45,000 nucleotides of DNA, from contig CAUYUJ010016474.1 in NCBI GenBank assembly GCA_963575745.1, forward strand, positions 67,501 to 112,500. Direction: 5' to 3'. How positions within the stretch are numbered: position 1 is the first letter of the stretch; the number at the start of each line of letters is the position of its first letter. Shown here piece by piece: positions 10,563 to 20,493 of the stretch. Position numbers and translations under genes: made by a program. The notes below the pieces were generated by a model that saw only the letters and a program-made list of their open reading frames with translations, made no database searches and was not told where the DNA came from. Source of the stretch: Prorocentrum cordatum (lineage: Eukaryota; Sar; Dinophyceae; Prorocentrales; Prorocentraceae).

Positions 10563-11061
10563 CCTCGAAGCGGTGGGTTGCCTTCTTGGACGGCTCCCCT
10601 CGCCTGCCCCCTGTCGCGCGCCGCCGATAAGTGCGTCGCGCGCTCCGGCAGATACACAGATGGTGTTCTTCGGTATTTCTCCACAGGGGGCACGAGCCAA
10701 GACGGCTGAGGAGGACGTAAATGAGGATGATGACGACGATCGTCGAATTTGTGATGATCATGTCGGTGCCGGCGGGGGGATACGATGAAGGAGAGCGCCA
10801 TCCCGGCCCTACGCTCATGACAGCGCGTCGACTGCCTCCACGATATTACGGCGCTCTTGATATGTATGCGAATATCTGATCATACGGTGAAAGTTGCTTG
10901 TCAGCGCTCATTTTGAGAAAGGTGTAGGCGGAGACGCAAGGGAGACATCGGACGTGCTCGATAGTTGTCCCACCAAACGTGAACAGACTTAGCGAATGCA
11001 TGTGCGCTGCCACCAAACTTGCAGATCAGTGGGGGGGGGGATCGCGCGAGGAGATGACATT
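10563..11061. other. Spacer, no gene recognised
   Basis: The short frames after the GGA tract end by about 10,709 on plus and show no domain. A weak direct echo, CACCAAACGTG (10,972) and CACCAAACTTG (11,012), was noted. Confidence 0.45.
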
Positions 11062-11135
11062 GGAGTGAGAGGAGGAGGAGGAGGCAGGAGGAGGAGGAGG
11101 AGGAGGAGGAGGAGGAGGAGGAGGAGGAGGAGGAA
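11062..11135 (+). repeat. (GGA)n microsatellite
   Basis: GAGTGAGAGGAGG, then pure GGA to 11,133. Confidence 0.95.
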
Positions 11136-11585
11136 GGTAATCAAATACGCAAAGGGGGGCAGCCTGGCAACCTGAACGGTCGCCTCTGTGCGTGCTGCGT
11201 GTTTTGTACGAGGAGGACCTACCAGGAAGCCGGAGACACGCATGGCTGGGATCACGTCCGGGACAGCCGGGGGCCACGCGCTGGATGCATGATGCGCAAG
11301 CCTGGCGTGCACGGCCGTGGAAGGGCCGAGCGCTGGAACAACACCTGGTCACATGTTTCGGTAGCTCTCGCCCAAGCCGGCCACACACATCACGTATGTC
11401 CAGCGTCCTGGTAGGAGGAGCCAGGACAGGGGGAAGAGGAGGGGCGGCAAGGCGACCTCGAAAGTAATGGCCCGACTCTTGTCCGCCTGGGGCGCCCACC
11501 ACCGCGAAGGGATTCCACAGCGCTGCAAGTTCTGAGAGCAACAGAAATCACTCCGACGGTAGGACCCCGCATGAGAATATGTTTA
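11136..11585. other. Spacer, no gene recognised
   Basis: Mixed-complexity DNA. A minus frame of 171 codons spans 11,541-11,026 but ends in poly-Pro from the GGA tract, and the plus strand is open too. No family features were seen. Confidence 0.45.
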
Positions 11586-12165
11586 GCTTGCCTGGGGATC
11601 TCCTCCTGCCCCCTCCCTTCTCCCACCTACTCCTGCCTCATCCTTCTCCTCCTGCCTGATCCTGCCTGCTCCTCCTCCTGCCTCACCCCCTGCCTCCTCC
11701 TCCTCTTGCCTCCTCCACCACCTCCTCCTCCTTTTCCTCCTCCTCGTTATGCCTCCTCCCCCCATTCCCCATGTTCCTCCTGCCTCCTGCGTCCTTCTCC
11801 TCCTGCTTTCCCTCCTCCTCCTCCTCTTCCTCCTCCTCCTCCTCCTCTTCCTCCTCCCCTCTCCCGCCTCCTCCTCTCCCTCTCCCTCCTCCGCCTACTC
11901 CTCCTCGTCTCCATCTTCCTCCGCCTCCTCCTCTCCCTCCTCCTCCTGCCTCCTCCTTAGGCCTCCTGCCTCCGCCTGGGGCCTCGTGGAGCCTTCTGGG
12001 CCTCCCGGGACATCCTGGGGCCTCCTACGGCACTCCTCTTCCTCCTTATCCTCCTCGTCCTCCTCGCCCTCTGCCTCCTCCTCCTCTTCCTCCTTCTCTT
12101 TCTCGTCCTGCATCCTCCTTCCTCCTTCGTCCTCCTCCTCCTCCTCCTCATCCTCCTCCTCGTGC
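11586..12165 (-). repeat. Polypyrimidine TCC/CTCCTG tract
   Basis: About 580 bp of TCCTCC with CCTGCCTCC interruptions. Near 11,985-12,025 it contains a few CCTCCTGGGG decamers like the macrosatellite minisatellite. Poly-Ser/Pro/Leu ORFs are artefacts. Confidence 0.95.
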
Positions 12166-12169
12166 GGGA

Positions 12170-12286
12170 CACAACCCAGAGGAAGCGCACGACGTACGTT
12201 CCAAGAGATACGCGCCAGAGGACGACCCAGAGGAAGCGCGTGCTGGAGGACGTCCCAGAGGACGACCCGAAGGAAGCACGGGATGT
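12170..12286 (+). repeat. Tandem GACCCAGAGGAAGCGC repeat
   Basis: Units at about 12,172, 12,223 and 12,261 share GACGACCCAGAGGAAGC, with a half-unit GACGTCCCAGAGGAC between them. Confidence 0.7.
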
Positions 12287-12288
12287 CC

Positions 12289-12715
12289 GGGCCCCATGGG
12301 GAGGGAGCTCCCGCCTGAGACTTCCTCGCAATTCACTCACAAACGAGGCTCCCGCCTGGTACTTCCCCCATATTCAAGCCCCAAGAGCCCGAAAGCGAAG
12401 ACACTTATAGGATTCCGGTGGCCCGCCTCGGATTGAAAACATGAGCTGCGGGCCCCACAGGGAGGGGGCTCCCGCCTGAGACTTCCTGGCAATTCAGGCA
12501 CAGACGAGGTTTTCGCCTGATACTTCCTCCATATTCAAGCCTCAGGAGTCCAAAAATGACGACAGTTACACGGATGAGGGCGACCCGCTCGGATTACCAA
12601 CATGAAGTGCGGGCCCCATAGGGACGGGGCTCCCGCCTGAGACTTCCTCACAATTCACTCACAGACGAGGATCCCGCCTCATACTTCCTCCATATTCAGG
12701 CCTGAGGAGTTCCTG
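12289..12715. repeat. 161-bp tandem satellite, about 2.7 copies
   Basis: GGGCCCCA starts at 12,289, 12,450 and 12,611, a period of exactly 161 bp twice. Each unit contains GGGCTCCCGCCTGAGACTTCC, CACAGACGAGG and CTTCCTCCATATTCA. The third unit is cut at about 12,715 by CCTGCGCGGGGTGTCCAGAGA, a motif that recurs at 13,086. Confidence 0.85.
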
Positions 12716-12749
12716 CGCGGGGTGTCCAGAGAAAATGATGCTGAATGAT

Positions 12750-12750
12750 C

Positions 12751-12781
<31 letters not shown>

Positions 12782-12784
12782 AAA

Positions 12785-12824
<40 letters not shown>

Positions 12825-12886
12825 AGAGTGTGTGTGTGTGATGTGCGACTGAATATGATGATGATGATGGCGGTGGTGGTGATGCT

Positions 12887-12943
<57 letters not shown>

Positions 12944-12960
12944 CGATGGCCGATTGTGAT
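12750..12960. repeat. (GA)n, (GT)n and (ATG)n microsatellite cluster
   Basis: GA dinucleotides at 12,751-12,780 and 12,789-12,826, a short GT run at 12,827-12,840, CTG at 12,883-12,897, and ATG/GAT at 12,898-12,945. Confidence 0.95.
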
Positions 12961-13580
12961 GGTGATCGATGGTGAGTGACTGAGTATGGTGATGGTGGTG
13001 GTGATGATGGTGACCGATGGTGATGGTGACCAATGACGGGGTGAATGCGTGAGTGAGGCGGAGAGTAGAAGGGAGGTGAGGCTCCTGCGCGGAAGGTGCC
13101 CAGAGAAAGCAAGAGCGCCAATTTGAATGTGGGGAACAATCTGTCATGGTGGCAATGGGGTTGAGGGAAGGGGCCTGCAGTGCGAGCGTGATCGCAGTCT
13201 GATGTGGTTTCTGACTCCAGGGCATCCTCAGATGGGGCATCAAGTCGGGAACTGCAGGGCTGATCCATCAATCTGGGCCTACAATCTCTGCGTGGAAGCA
13301 GCAGCGACAAACATGTTAAATACCTTCCTCGGCTTGCACATTGCATGAATATCCCAGCAGCGACAAGATCCCCGCCTACATGGCCCAGGTAATGCGGCAG
13401 CTTGGAGCGTGCTCGAAATCCACTGTCCCACAACCCCACGAGCCTTGTAAGGCGAAAGTGGCTCAGGACGCTTTCTCTTCCAACCCCCTCCTTTCCCCTC
13501 GGGGAACAGTTTATTACTGCTCTTCAATAACATGCACCTCCTCATGTTCGATGGGGCCGCAAGCGTTTTGCATTGTTTTT
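12961..13580. other. Degenerate GGTGAT repeat, then spacer without a recognised gene
   Basis: GGTGATGGTGACCGATGG-type units occupy about 12,958-13,040. The remainder is unique sequence with short ORFs only. Confidence 0.5.
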
Positions 13581-13960
13581 GAGCAGGGACGGCGGGGGTG
13601 CCAACATATGGCCTGCTGTGCGCAGTCCCACCATCCCTATCACAGAAACATGCAAACTGAACTTCGCGGCTGAATCTAGATCATGCGCGGGCACCCCGCG
13701 ATCACCTGGCATAGGTTTTTTGACAAGGACGGCGGGGGTGCTGGCATATTGCCTGCTGTGTGAAGGACCGCTGGGCATCATGATGGCCACTCCGCCGCGA
13801 TTGTGCACTGGTTTTCGACAAGGATGGTGGGTGCCGACTTGTTTCCCGATGTGCGCGGGCGCACCTGGCACACTCTGCACGTGCCCTGCACGTGGCGCAC
13901 GTGGCGCGCGGCTGGAGCATGCGGCACACTTGGCGCACCTCGCCCCAGCGTCGCGCACCT
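13581..13960 (+). repeat. Irregular ACAAGGACGGCGGGGGTGC repeat
   Basis: Three diverged starts at about 13,583, 13,720 and 13,815 share GGACGGCGGGGGTGC and, about 20 bp later, GCCTGCTGTG or a variant. A CACGTGGCGC-rich stretch follows at 13,875-13,960. Confidence 0.5.
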
Positions 13961-14214
13961 GGGGCCTGATCCGTTCCCAGTAGATGCCCAGTCAAAGACG
14001 GCCCTTGACTGTGCTGAGACTTGGGTGCTACTTAGTGTTGGGAGGGCGGGTGGGAGTGAGCCAAACAGTTTGTGACGGGGAGAAATGTCTTGATCCCCCC
14101 CCTATCCCCTCCCATATCGCATCCCTTTGGGTCTGGATGGCGGGGGGGGCGTGCCGCGTTGGAGCGTGCAAGATGACTCCAAGAGGGCCACAATCAGCTC
14201 AGGATGATCTGCAA

Positions 14215-14690
14215 GATGGCTCAATATAGCGCAATGTCGCTCAAGGTGGCTTCCAACATGCTCCGAAGGGTCCTACGGCCGCTCCAAGACGGCTCCAAGT
14301 GGCCACGGAGCTTCCCAAGGATGCCCCCAAGAGGCCAAGGCCCATCCAACAACTAAGGGACATCAATGCTTGTTGCCGTCTTGCGTTCTCGCTGCCGATG
14401 GGCTCTGGGGGGCCACAGTGCTCCTTAACTATGGCCCACGAGGGCCCCCAGAAAGAGGGGCCCAAGAGGGCTCCAAGACGACCCCGAGAGCGCCCCAAGA
14501 AACGAGTGAAGGAGCTATCGAGGGGCGGGCTCTTAAGTAACGCCCTTCTTGGATCGATGTCCTCCTACATGACCCCAAGAGGGCGCCCAAGGCCCCCAAG
14601 AGGACCCACATAGACCTTAAGAGAGCTCCAAGATAGCTCCAAGAAGGCTCTTGTCCTCCAAGACGGCACCACAAGCTTCCAAGCATGGCC
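14215..14690 (+). repeat. Degenerate GCTCCAAGA / CCCCAAGAGGG minisatellite
   Basis: Short units GCTCCAAGACG, CCCCAAGAGGGC and CAAGATGGCTC recur about every 10-14 bp over 14,215-14,340 and 14,450-14,690, separated by a unique island at 14,341-14,449. ORFs across it lack domains. Confidence 0.65.
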
Positions 14691-14994
14691 CCGACCGGGC
14701 ACGATATAGCGCATATAAGATGCCAGGAACCTCCCACGTCGAAACATCCATGACGGTAATTCATGGTTTCCTAGGCCTGCTCAGGCAGGTATGGATCTTC
14801 TGTTTGACTGCTGACTCCCCTCTTTGTTCCACCGGGTGCTCCCGCACCTCACTGGTGAATGCAACTCGCCTGCGCGTAGTTGCTGGATGGGCTAGTGGGG
14901 ATACGCGACGCGCCAAGAATTCCGAATTTGATGCAGCAGCAGTAAGCCTGCTCGATACCCAGCGGTCTACACTGTCGATGTACATGCATCGACC

Positions 14995-15200
14995 AAAAAC
15001 ATGTTCGACCCCCCACCTAGCCCACAACATCTACGTCAGAACGGCAGCAACAGCCAAACACCGTGTTCGACCCCATTGGCCTAACATTCTACGTCAAAAT
15101 AACATCAGCCGTGATGAGCATGTTCGATACTTCCCCTGGTCTGCATATTCGACGTAATGACTAGCGCAATGCGCTTGTTCGACACCACCCTCCTCTGGCC
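14995..15200. repeat. TGTTCGACCCC tandem repeat of about 57 bp
   Basis: TGTTCGAC cores near 15,003, 15,063, 15,120 and 15,174, each followed by a CCT..CCTAACAT..CTACGTCA block. Spacing shrinks from 60 to 57 to 54 bp. Confidence 0.65.
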
Positions 15201-15485
15201 TAACATGTCGCTGCCCTACGTACTGATAGCAAACTCATGCGCCAGACGCATGATACTTCCGCTGCCGAGGACCCCCCATACTCATATTATGTTTGGAATG
15301 GTGGTAGCTGAGATGAAACATGCGAGAATGATGCTGGTGGCCGTTGCCCCGCCGATGCCGTAGGTGACGCCGGTCAAGCCTTTGGGAGACTGACACGCTG
15401 TGCAAACAACAACCTGAGCCATGGCGACCACGGAGGAAAGTGGGGCTGTAGGTCGGCAGGCGGACGGCGCACGAGTCTAGACGCA

Positions 15486-16425
15486 CGTCGACTGGGGCGT
15501 ATAGAAACCGCGGTGAAAGACCACCCACTGCGCACCCCCTATGGTGTCGAGAAAGTGCCACGCCTGCTGTGCCTGGCTGACTGGGGCGTATAAGACCGCG
15601 GTGAGAGACCACCCCTTGCGCACTCCCAATGATGTCGAGAAAACGCCACGCCTGCTGTGCCTGGACGATTGGGGGGTATTGAAACCGTGGTGAGAGACCA
15701 CCCCCTTCGCACCCCCTATGGTGTCGAGAAAACGCCACGCCTGCTGTGGCTGGACGATTGGGGCGTATAGAGACCGCGGTGAGAGACCACCCCCTGCGCA
15801 CTCCCTATGGTGTCGAGAAGACGCCACGCCTGCTGTGTCTGGGCGACTGGGGCGTATAGGGACCGCCGTGAGAGGACCCCCCCCGCGCACCCCCCATTGT
15901 GTCGAGAAAATGCCACGCCTGCTGTGCATGGACGACTGGGGCGTACAGAAACCGCGATGAGAGACGTTCCCCTGCGCAACCCCTATGGTGTCGAGAAACT
16001 GCCACGCCTGCCACGCATTGCGAGCCCGAAACGGACAGGGAGACCACCCCCAGCGCACCCTCTGTGGTGTCGTGGAAGTGCAACGCCTGCCACGCATTGC
16101 GAGCCCGGAACGGATGGGGAGACCCCCCCCAGCGCACTGCCTGCGGTGTCGAGGAAGTGCCACGCCTGCCACGCCTTGCGAGCCCGAAGCGGACAGGAAG
16201 ACCACCCCCAGTGCACTCCCTTTGGTGTCGAGGAAGTGCCACGCCTGCCACGCTTTGCGAGCCCGAAACGGATAGGGAGACCACCCACAGCGCACTGCCT
16301 GCGGTGTCGAGGAAGTGCCACGCCTGCCACGCTTTGCGAGCCCAAAACGGATAGGGAAACCACCTCCAGCGTACTCCCTGTGGTGTCGAGGAAGTGCCAC
16401 GCCTGCCACGTCCTGCGAATCTTGC
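15486..16425. repeat. Two-subfamily satellite of 80-90 bp, about 11 units
   Basis: All units share TGGTGTCGAGAAA..TGCCACGCCTGC. Units between 15,486 and about 16,010 carry GGGGCGTATAGAAACCGCGG and GCTGTGCCTGG (period about 89). Units from about 16,012 to 16,425 instead carry TTGCGAGCCCGAAACGGA and CCACGC (period about 82), with GACCACCC common to both. The change of subfamily happens inside one unit near 16,005-16,025. The minus frame stays open for several hundred codons because of low stop content. Confidence 0.85.
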
Positions 16426-16439
16426 GCGTCTGTGTTGTG

Positions 16440-16633
16440 TGGTGTGCGTGTCATGTGTCTGATGCGTGTGCGGCTGTATCTGGACGTGTGTCTCATGTGG
16501 GTGTCCAGTATGCAGCGCATGCGTCGTGGGTGTATGATGCAGTGAACACGCCATGTGTGCACTGGCGTTGTTGGAGTGAATGCATGTGTGCGCGTGTGTG
16601 CGTGTGTGTTCGCGTGTGTCTGTGCGCGCGCGC

Positions 16634-16708
<75 letters not shown>

Positions 16709-16760
16709 CGTGTGCATGCGTGCGGTTGTATGTAGAGGCGTGTCTCATGTCGGTGCCGTG
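16440..16760. repeat. (TG)n dinucleotide repeat and degenerate flanks
   Basis: A pure TG run at about 16,635-16,706 preceded by CG dinucleotides (CGCGCGCGCG near 16,625), flanked by degenerate GTGTGCGTG. Such alternation favours Z-DNA in vitro. Confidence 0.95.
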
Positions 16761-17193
16761 CATGTGTTGCGCGCGGGTGAGGAGAGGAAGAGGAGGAGGG
16801 GAAGAGGGAGGTGGGAGGAGTCGCGGGTGCGACGCGGGTGGGAAGAAAACCCTATCCCCACGAAACATGTGGGGAACAACTTGCACGTGTAACCCCCCTT
16901 TCGCGCACGTGTATTCCTGCACTCAAAGAATCCGCCAGCCGCTGCTGGACCAGCCCTTCTGGTGTGGGGCGAACGGCCCACAGGACAAATATAACCCCAG
17001 CCTGGAACCCAGATCAGGACAGGATGAGGGGCATACCATCGAAACGTGGCCACCAGAACTCAGGAGGGGAAAAAACACAGACACAACTAATCGTCGACTC
17101 CCAGGCAAATATGGGAAAATATGGGAAGTGGAGGGGAAGACGAAAATCCAGAACATGTTGAAAAATATTGGGAACCCTGGGATTTGTGTATAT
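16761..17193. other. Spacer, no gene recognised
   Basis: A short purine-rich stretch (16,775-16,830), then unique DNA. Candidate frames are short and lack domain features. Confidence 0.45.
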
Positions 17194-17594
17194 TTATTTG
17201 TGTGTCCTTGGGCCCCTTGCAGAACGTAGGTCAAGAACACGCGCCCCTTCGCCGAGGACCCCAGGCGGCAAGCAGACACCCACAGCGAAGATACGCACTC
17301 TGAGGCCGAGAGCCCGAGCACCCAGAGCAGACGCGGTCACCACTCCAACGTCCATGGGCTGCTCTTGACTTGGCGGCGTGCTGTCTCGAGCTGGGCCGAC
17401 CCGTGAGGGCCCCAGGGGAGGGGCAGCGCCCAGCCGACTGGAGGGAGGAGCGAGGTCGGCCGCGGAGCCGTGGGCAGCGGCGTGCTCGGGGGCCTGCAGC
17501 TCCGCTGCCTCCTCCGGCGCCAGCGCGGGGCCCCGGCCGGACGCGGCGGCGACGCCGCGGTGCTCCTGGGGCTCGGGAAGCCCGCTGCCTGCGG

Positions 17595-17637
<43 letters not shown>

Positions 17638-17667
17638 GCTCTCAAGGCGAGGGCGGGATGAGGTCAA
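17194..17667 (-). CDS. Weak ORF with (CAG)13-encoded homopolymer
   Basis: A 157-codon minus frame begins near a CAG run (plus CTG, 17,597-17,638) that it reads as poly-Ser. Downstream residues such as APEEAAELQAPEHAAAHGSA look less repetitive than the rest of the area. Other frames read the run as poly-Ala or poly-Cys/Leu and are also open, so coding is not established. No family was recognised, and the start is simply the first ATG in frame. Confidence 0.2.
17597..17638 (+). repeat. (CTG)n / (CAG)n triplet repeat
   Basis: About 13-14 uninterrupted CTG units, the only long pure CTG run in the window. Confidence 0.97.
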
Positions 17668-18300
17668 ACTCGGACGAGGTTGGAGGGGTTCGAGGTTCGA
17701 GGCTCTGGGACGCTTTCGTCGGTTCTCGGCGGCTTTCCAGCCTCGGGGTGCTCTCTAGCAGCTGCGCCTGGCCTGGGGGTGCCCAATTCGTCTCGAACGG
17801 CCGCCTGAGGCCCAGGCTGTGGACACAACACCAGCCGGCGTGCCCTGGCGGGAAGTCGGGACTCTCTGAGAGCTGGCGAACCTGGAGGCCACATCGGGTG
17901 CCGCGGCCAGTACAGAGCAGGGGCAGGCCCCGCCTACAGGACTCTGCGGCCCAGGTTAAATCCGATTATGACATTGATCGTTCAAAACCAGAGGAGCCGC
18001 AAGCGTCATGCGGCTGACTATGAGATTATGTTTGGTAAAATCTATACATGGTTTGCTCCAAATGCGGGCGGATAGCGGGAGAGCCATATGCCGGTGGTTT
18101 GTTTACACACTGCGCTAGGAGTTTCAGCAATGACCGCACTAAATCCCACTGGGCGCGCTTCACGCGCCATCAGCACCCCAGCTACGCCACAGGGCCTGGC
18201 AAGGCGCTTGTGGACCCCATGGCACATTTCGCCTAGCGCCAGGCTCACGAGGGTGGCGGTGGCTTGCGGGAGAGGATCCTTGCCAATTTTTCATGTCACG
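17668..18300. other. Spacer, no gene recognised
   Basis: Unique GC-rich DNA with overlapping short frames on both strands. I see no exon I can defend. Confidence 0.4.
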
Positions 18301-18305
18301 TGCAG

Positions 18306-18453
18306 GTCCCCCTCCTCCTCCTCCTCCTCCTCCTCCTCCTCCTCCTCCTCCTCCTCCTCCTCCTCCTCCTCCTCCTCCCCCTCCCCCTCCTCCGCTCCTC
18401 CTCCTCCTCCTCCTCCTCCTCCTCCTCTCCTCCTCCTCCTCCTCCTCCTCCTT
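18306..18453 (-). repeat. (TCC)n microsatellite
   Basis: Near-pure TCC with three short CCCCTCC interruptions. Confidence 0.97.
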
Positions 18454-18770
18454 CCTGTGGCCCTGGATGTGTCTCCCAGGGGCGGCGTGGATGCGGCTGG
18501 GGCGATCCGCCCTAGCCGCCACTCCCCTGCGCGGCGAGGGGTTAGGCCGCAGCGGCAGCGGGCAGCGCCCGACGCGACGAAGGGAGCTGCTGACGTAACT
18601 ACGTGGGGTACTACGCGGAGTACTCCCTGCACGGCGCCTGTGGCCCTGGAGGTATCTCCCAGGGGCGGCGCGGAGGCGGCTGGGGCGATCCGCCCTAGCC
18701 GCCTGACCCCCTGCGCGGCGAGGGGTTAGGCCGCAGCGGCTACGGGCAGCGCCCGACGGGACGCAGGCGC
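18454..18770. repeat. 183-bp direct duplication
   Basis: CCTGTGGCCCTGGA occurs at 18,454 and 18,637. The following roughly 125 bp (TCTCCCAGGGGCGGCG, GGCTGGGGCGATCCGCC, CGGCGAGGGGTTAGGCC) are nearly identical in the two copies. Confidence 0.85.
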
Positions 18771-18873
18771 CGAGCGCCGAGCTGGCGACGCCGCTAGCTC
18801 CCGCGCTGAGTGCCCGCGGCCGCGGGCGCTCGGGCGCGGCGGCCCCCGAGGGGGCGACCCGCGACCGCGGGAG

Positions 18874-19042
18874 TGTCTCTCTCTCTCTCTCTCTCCTCCT
18901 CCTCCCCTCCCTCCGCCTCCTCGCGTCCTCCTCCTCCTTCCTTCCTCCCTCCCCCTCCTCCTCCTCCCTCCCCCTCCTCCTCCTGCTCCTCCTCCCTCTC
19001 CTCCTTCTCCCCCTCCTCCCCGTCCTCCTCCACCTCCTCCCT
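18874..19042 (-). repeat. (CT)n and TCC polypyrimidine tract
   Basis: A CT dinucleotide run at about 18,874-18,895, then TCC/CCTCC pyrimidines to about 19,040. Confidence 0.95.
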
Positions 19043-19117
19043 GTCGCACCCCCATGGGTGTCGGTAGGACAGGTCGGGCGTTTGGCCTGACAATTTCTCA
19101 CCACTTTTGATCACGAA

Positions 19118-19465
19118 ACTTGAAGCGTACAACAGTTTCACGGATGGAAAGCGGATCCTTTTCAGACTGTGGCTTTCGCTGTAGCGCCGCACACATTCGT
19201 TTTAAGAGTCTGCAGCTGTTTCAAAGACGGATGGCGGGTCTTGTTCAAAATGTGGCTCTCGCCTTAGCGCCGCGCACATTCGTCTCGAGTTTACAGCAGT
19301 TGCACTGGTTGAGGGCGGGCCATTTTCAAATCGTGGCTCTCGCCTCAGCGCCGCGAACATTAGTCTTAAAAGTCAGCAGCGGTTTCACGGATGGAGGGCG
19401 GATTCTTTTCAAAATGTGGCTCTCGCCAAAGCGCCGCGCACATCCGTTTTCAAATTTCCAACAAT
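19118..19465. repeat. 82-bp tandem repeat, four units
   Basis: GTGGCT[C/T]TCGC occurs at 19,169, 19,252, 19,333 and 19,416 (steps 83, 81, 83). Each unit has TAGCGCCGCGCACATTCG and TTTCACGGATGGAGGGCGG or variants. Confidence 0.85.
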
Positions 19466-19479
19466 TATCATGATTCGTA

Positions 19480-19690
19480 TAGTCGACTTCCCAGGAAAAG
19501 CGTTCTGGCACGAGTTGGGAATGTCAGGACGCAGCCGCGCTGTTGATTCATGTGGTGCTGAAGTCCCAGGAATGGTGCTCTGGCACGACTTAAGATTGTC
19601 AGGGCGCAACAGTCACGTTAATTCGCGGAGTTGAAATCCCAGGAACGGTGTTTTGGCACGATTGAGGATTCTCGGACGTTGTCTTCCAAT
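19480..19690. repeat. 74-bp tandem repeat, three units
   Basis: TCCCAGGAA starts at 19,489, 19,564 and 19,637. Units continue GGTGCTCTGGCACGA and GATTGTCAGG[A/G]CGCA. It directly follows the 82-bp array but is unrelated in sequence. Confidence 0.8.
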
Positions 19691-19757
19691 GGGGCGCTTC
19701 CCGCAATGAATATGAATTCTTACTGGGACCTACGAAGAGGGAACTTGGAGGGTAGGT

Positions 19758-20196
19758 TTATTGCAACATGGTCGACGCGTCATGGGTTTGCACGGGTCCT
19801 CCTCCTCCTCCTCCTCCTCCTCCTCCTCCTCCTCCTCCTCCTCCTCCTCCTCCTCCTCCTCCTCCCCCTCCCCCTCCTCCTCCTCCTCCCCTCCTCCCCT
19901 CCTCGCTCTGTGCAGGGAGAGGGCAGGACCGCACCACTGCGTGAATTCCCCATCCCGGCTCCAGGCGGTGGGTGTGGCAGCAGCGGGGCGCGGTCCACAC
20001 CTCGCTCTCCGCCGCCAGAGGGCCGTCGGCAACTGGGGCACCGGCCGCAACCGAGGCGCTACCGGGCGCGGCCGCGGGCGCGGGCGCGGCCGTGGCATCG
20101 GCGGCATCGGGGGCAGCCGAGGTGCCGGCGGGTGCGGGAGCTGCTGCCACGATGGACGCGCGGGGAGGGAGGCCAGGAAGGCACGCAGGCATGAAA
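19758..20196 (-). CDS. Probable last exon of split minus-strand gene, poly-Gly tail
   Basis: Frame-compatible with the exon-like block at 20,494-21,638 if an intron runs from the GTAAGC donor at 20,493 to an AG at 20,197. That junction completes a Thr codon. It reads an Ala/Pro-rich segment (PACLPGLPPRASIVAAAPA, then AGAPVADGPLAAESEVWTA), then a CC/HTHRLEPGWG stretch, then long poly-Gly encoded by the GGA strand of the TCC tract at 19,798-19,880, and stops at 19,758. The amino-acid composition matches the Ala-rich end of the previous block, which supports one protein. The function is unknown. The acceptor choice and whether the poly-Gly is translated are inferences. Confidence 0.35.
19798..19895 (-). 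repeat. (TCC)n microsatellite
   Basis: About 65 bp of pure TCC followed by CCCCTCC and CTCC variants. On the minus strand it may be read as poly-Gly by the split gene. Confidence 0.97.
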
Positions 20197-20493
20197 CTCG
20201 GAGGCGGCGCGGTGCCCTCTGCACCCTGGCCCCTCGGCGTTCTTCGCGACCCTAGGGGTGGGGTGGGGAGGGGGTCTGGAGGCTGTCCGCGGATGTCCGA
20301 AGTCTCGGAGGCTCGTTGAGGAGGGGCAGTAAACGGGGAGCGAAGAAGCGTGCGCCTTTCCAGCACCTTTTGAGCCCGCGGTGGCAGTTGAGGGGCCATG
20401 TAGGGCCCCTTTGGGCCCACTTTTCTGCAATCCCTGTTTCCCCCCAGGGTTCAATGCACCCCCGCTGTCGTCCGCCCGAGGGTCTATGCTTAC

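Noticed and set aside
11571-12436. Ser/Pro/Leu-rich ORFs
   Set aside because: TCC polypyrimidine artefacts.
15477-16922. 481-codon ORF
   Set aside because: Runs through the satellite of 80-90 bp and the TG repeat; residues follow the DNA repeat and periods are not multiples of three.
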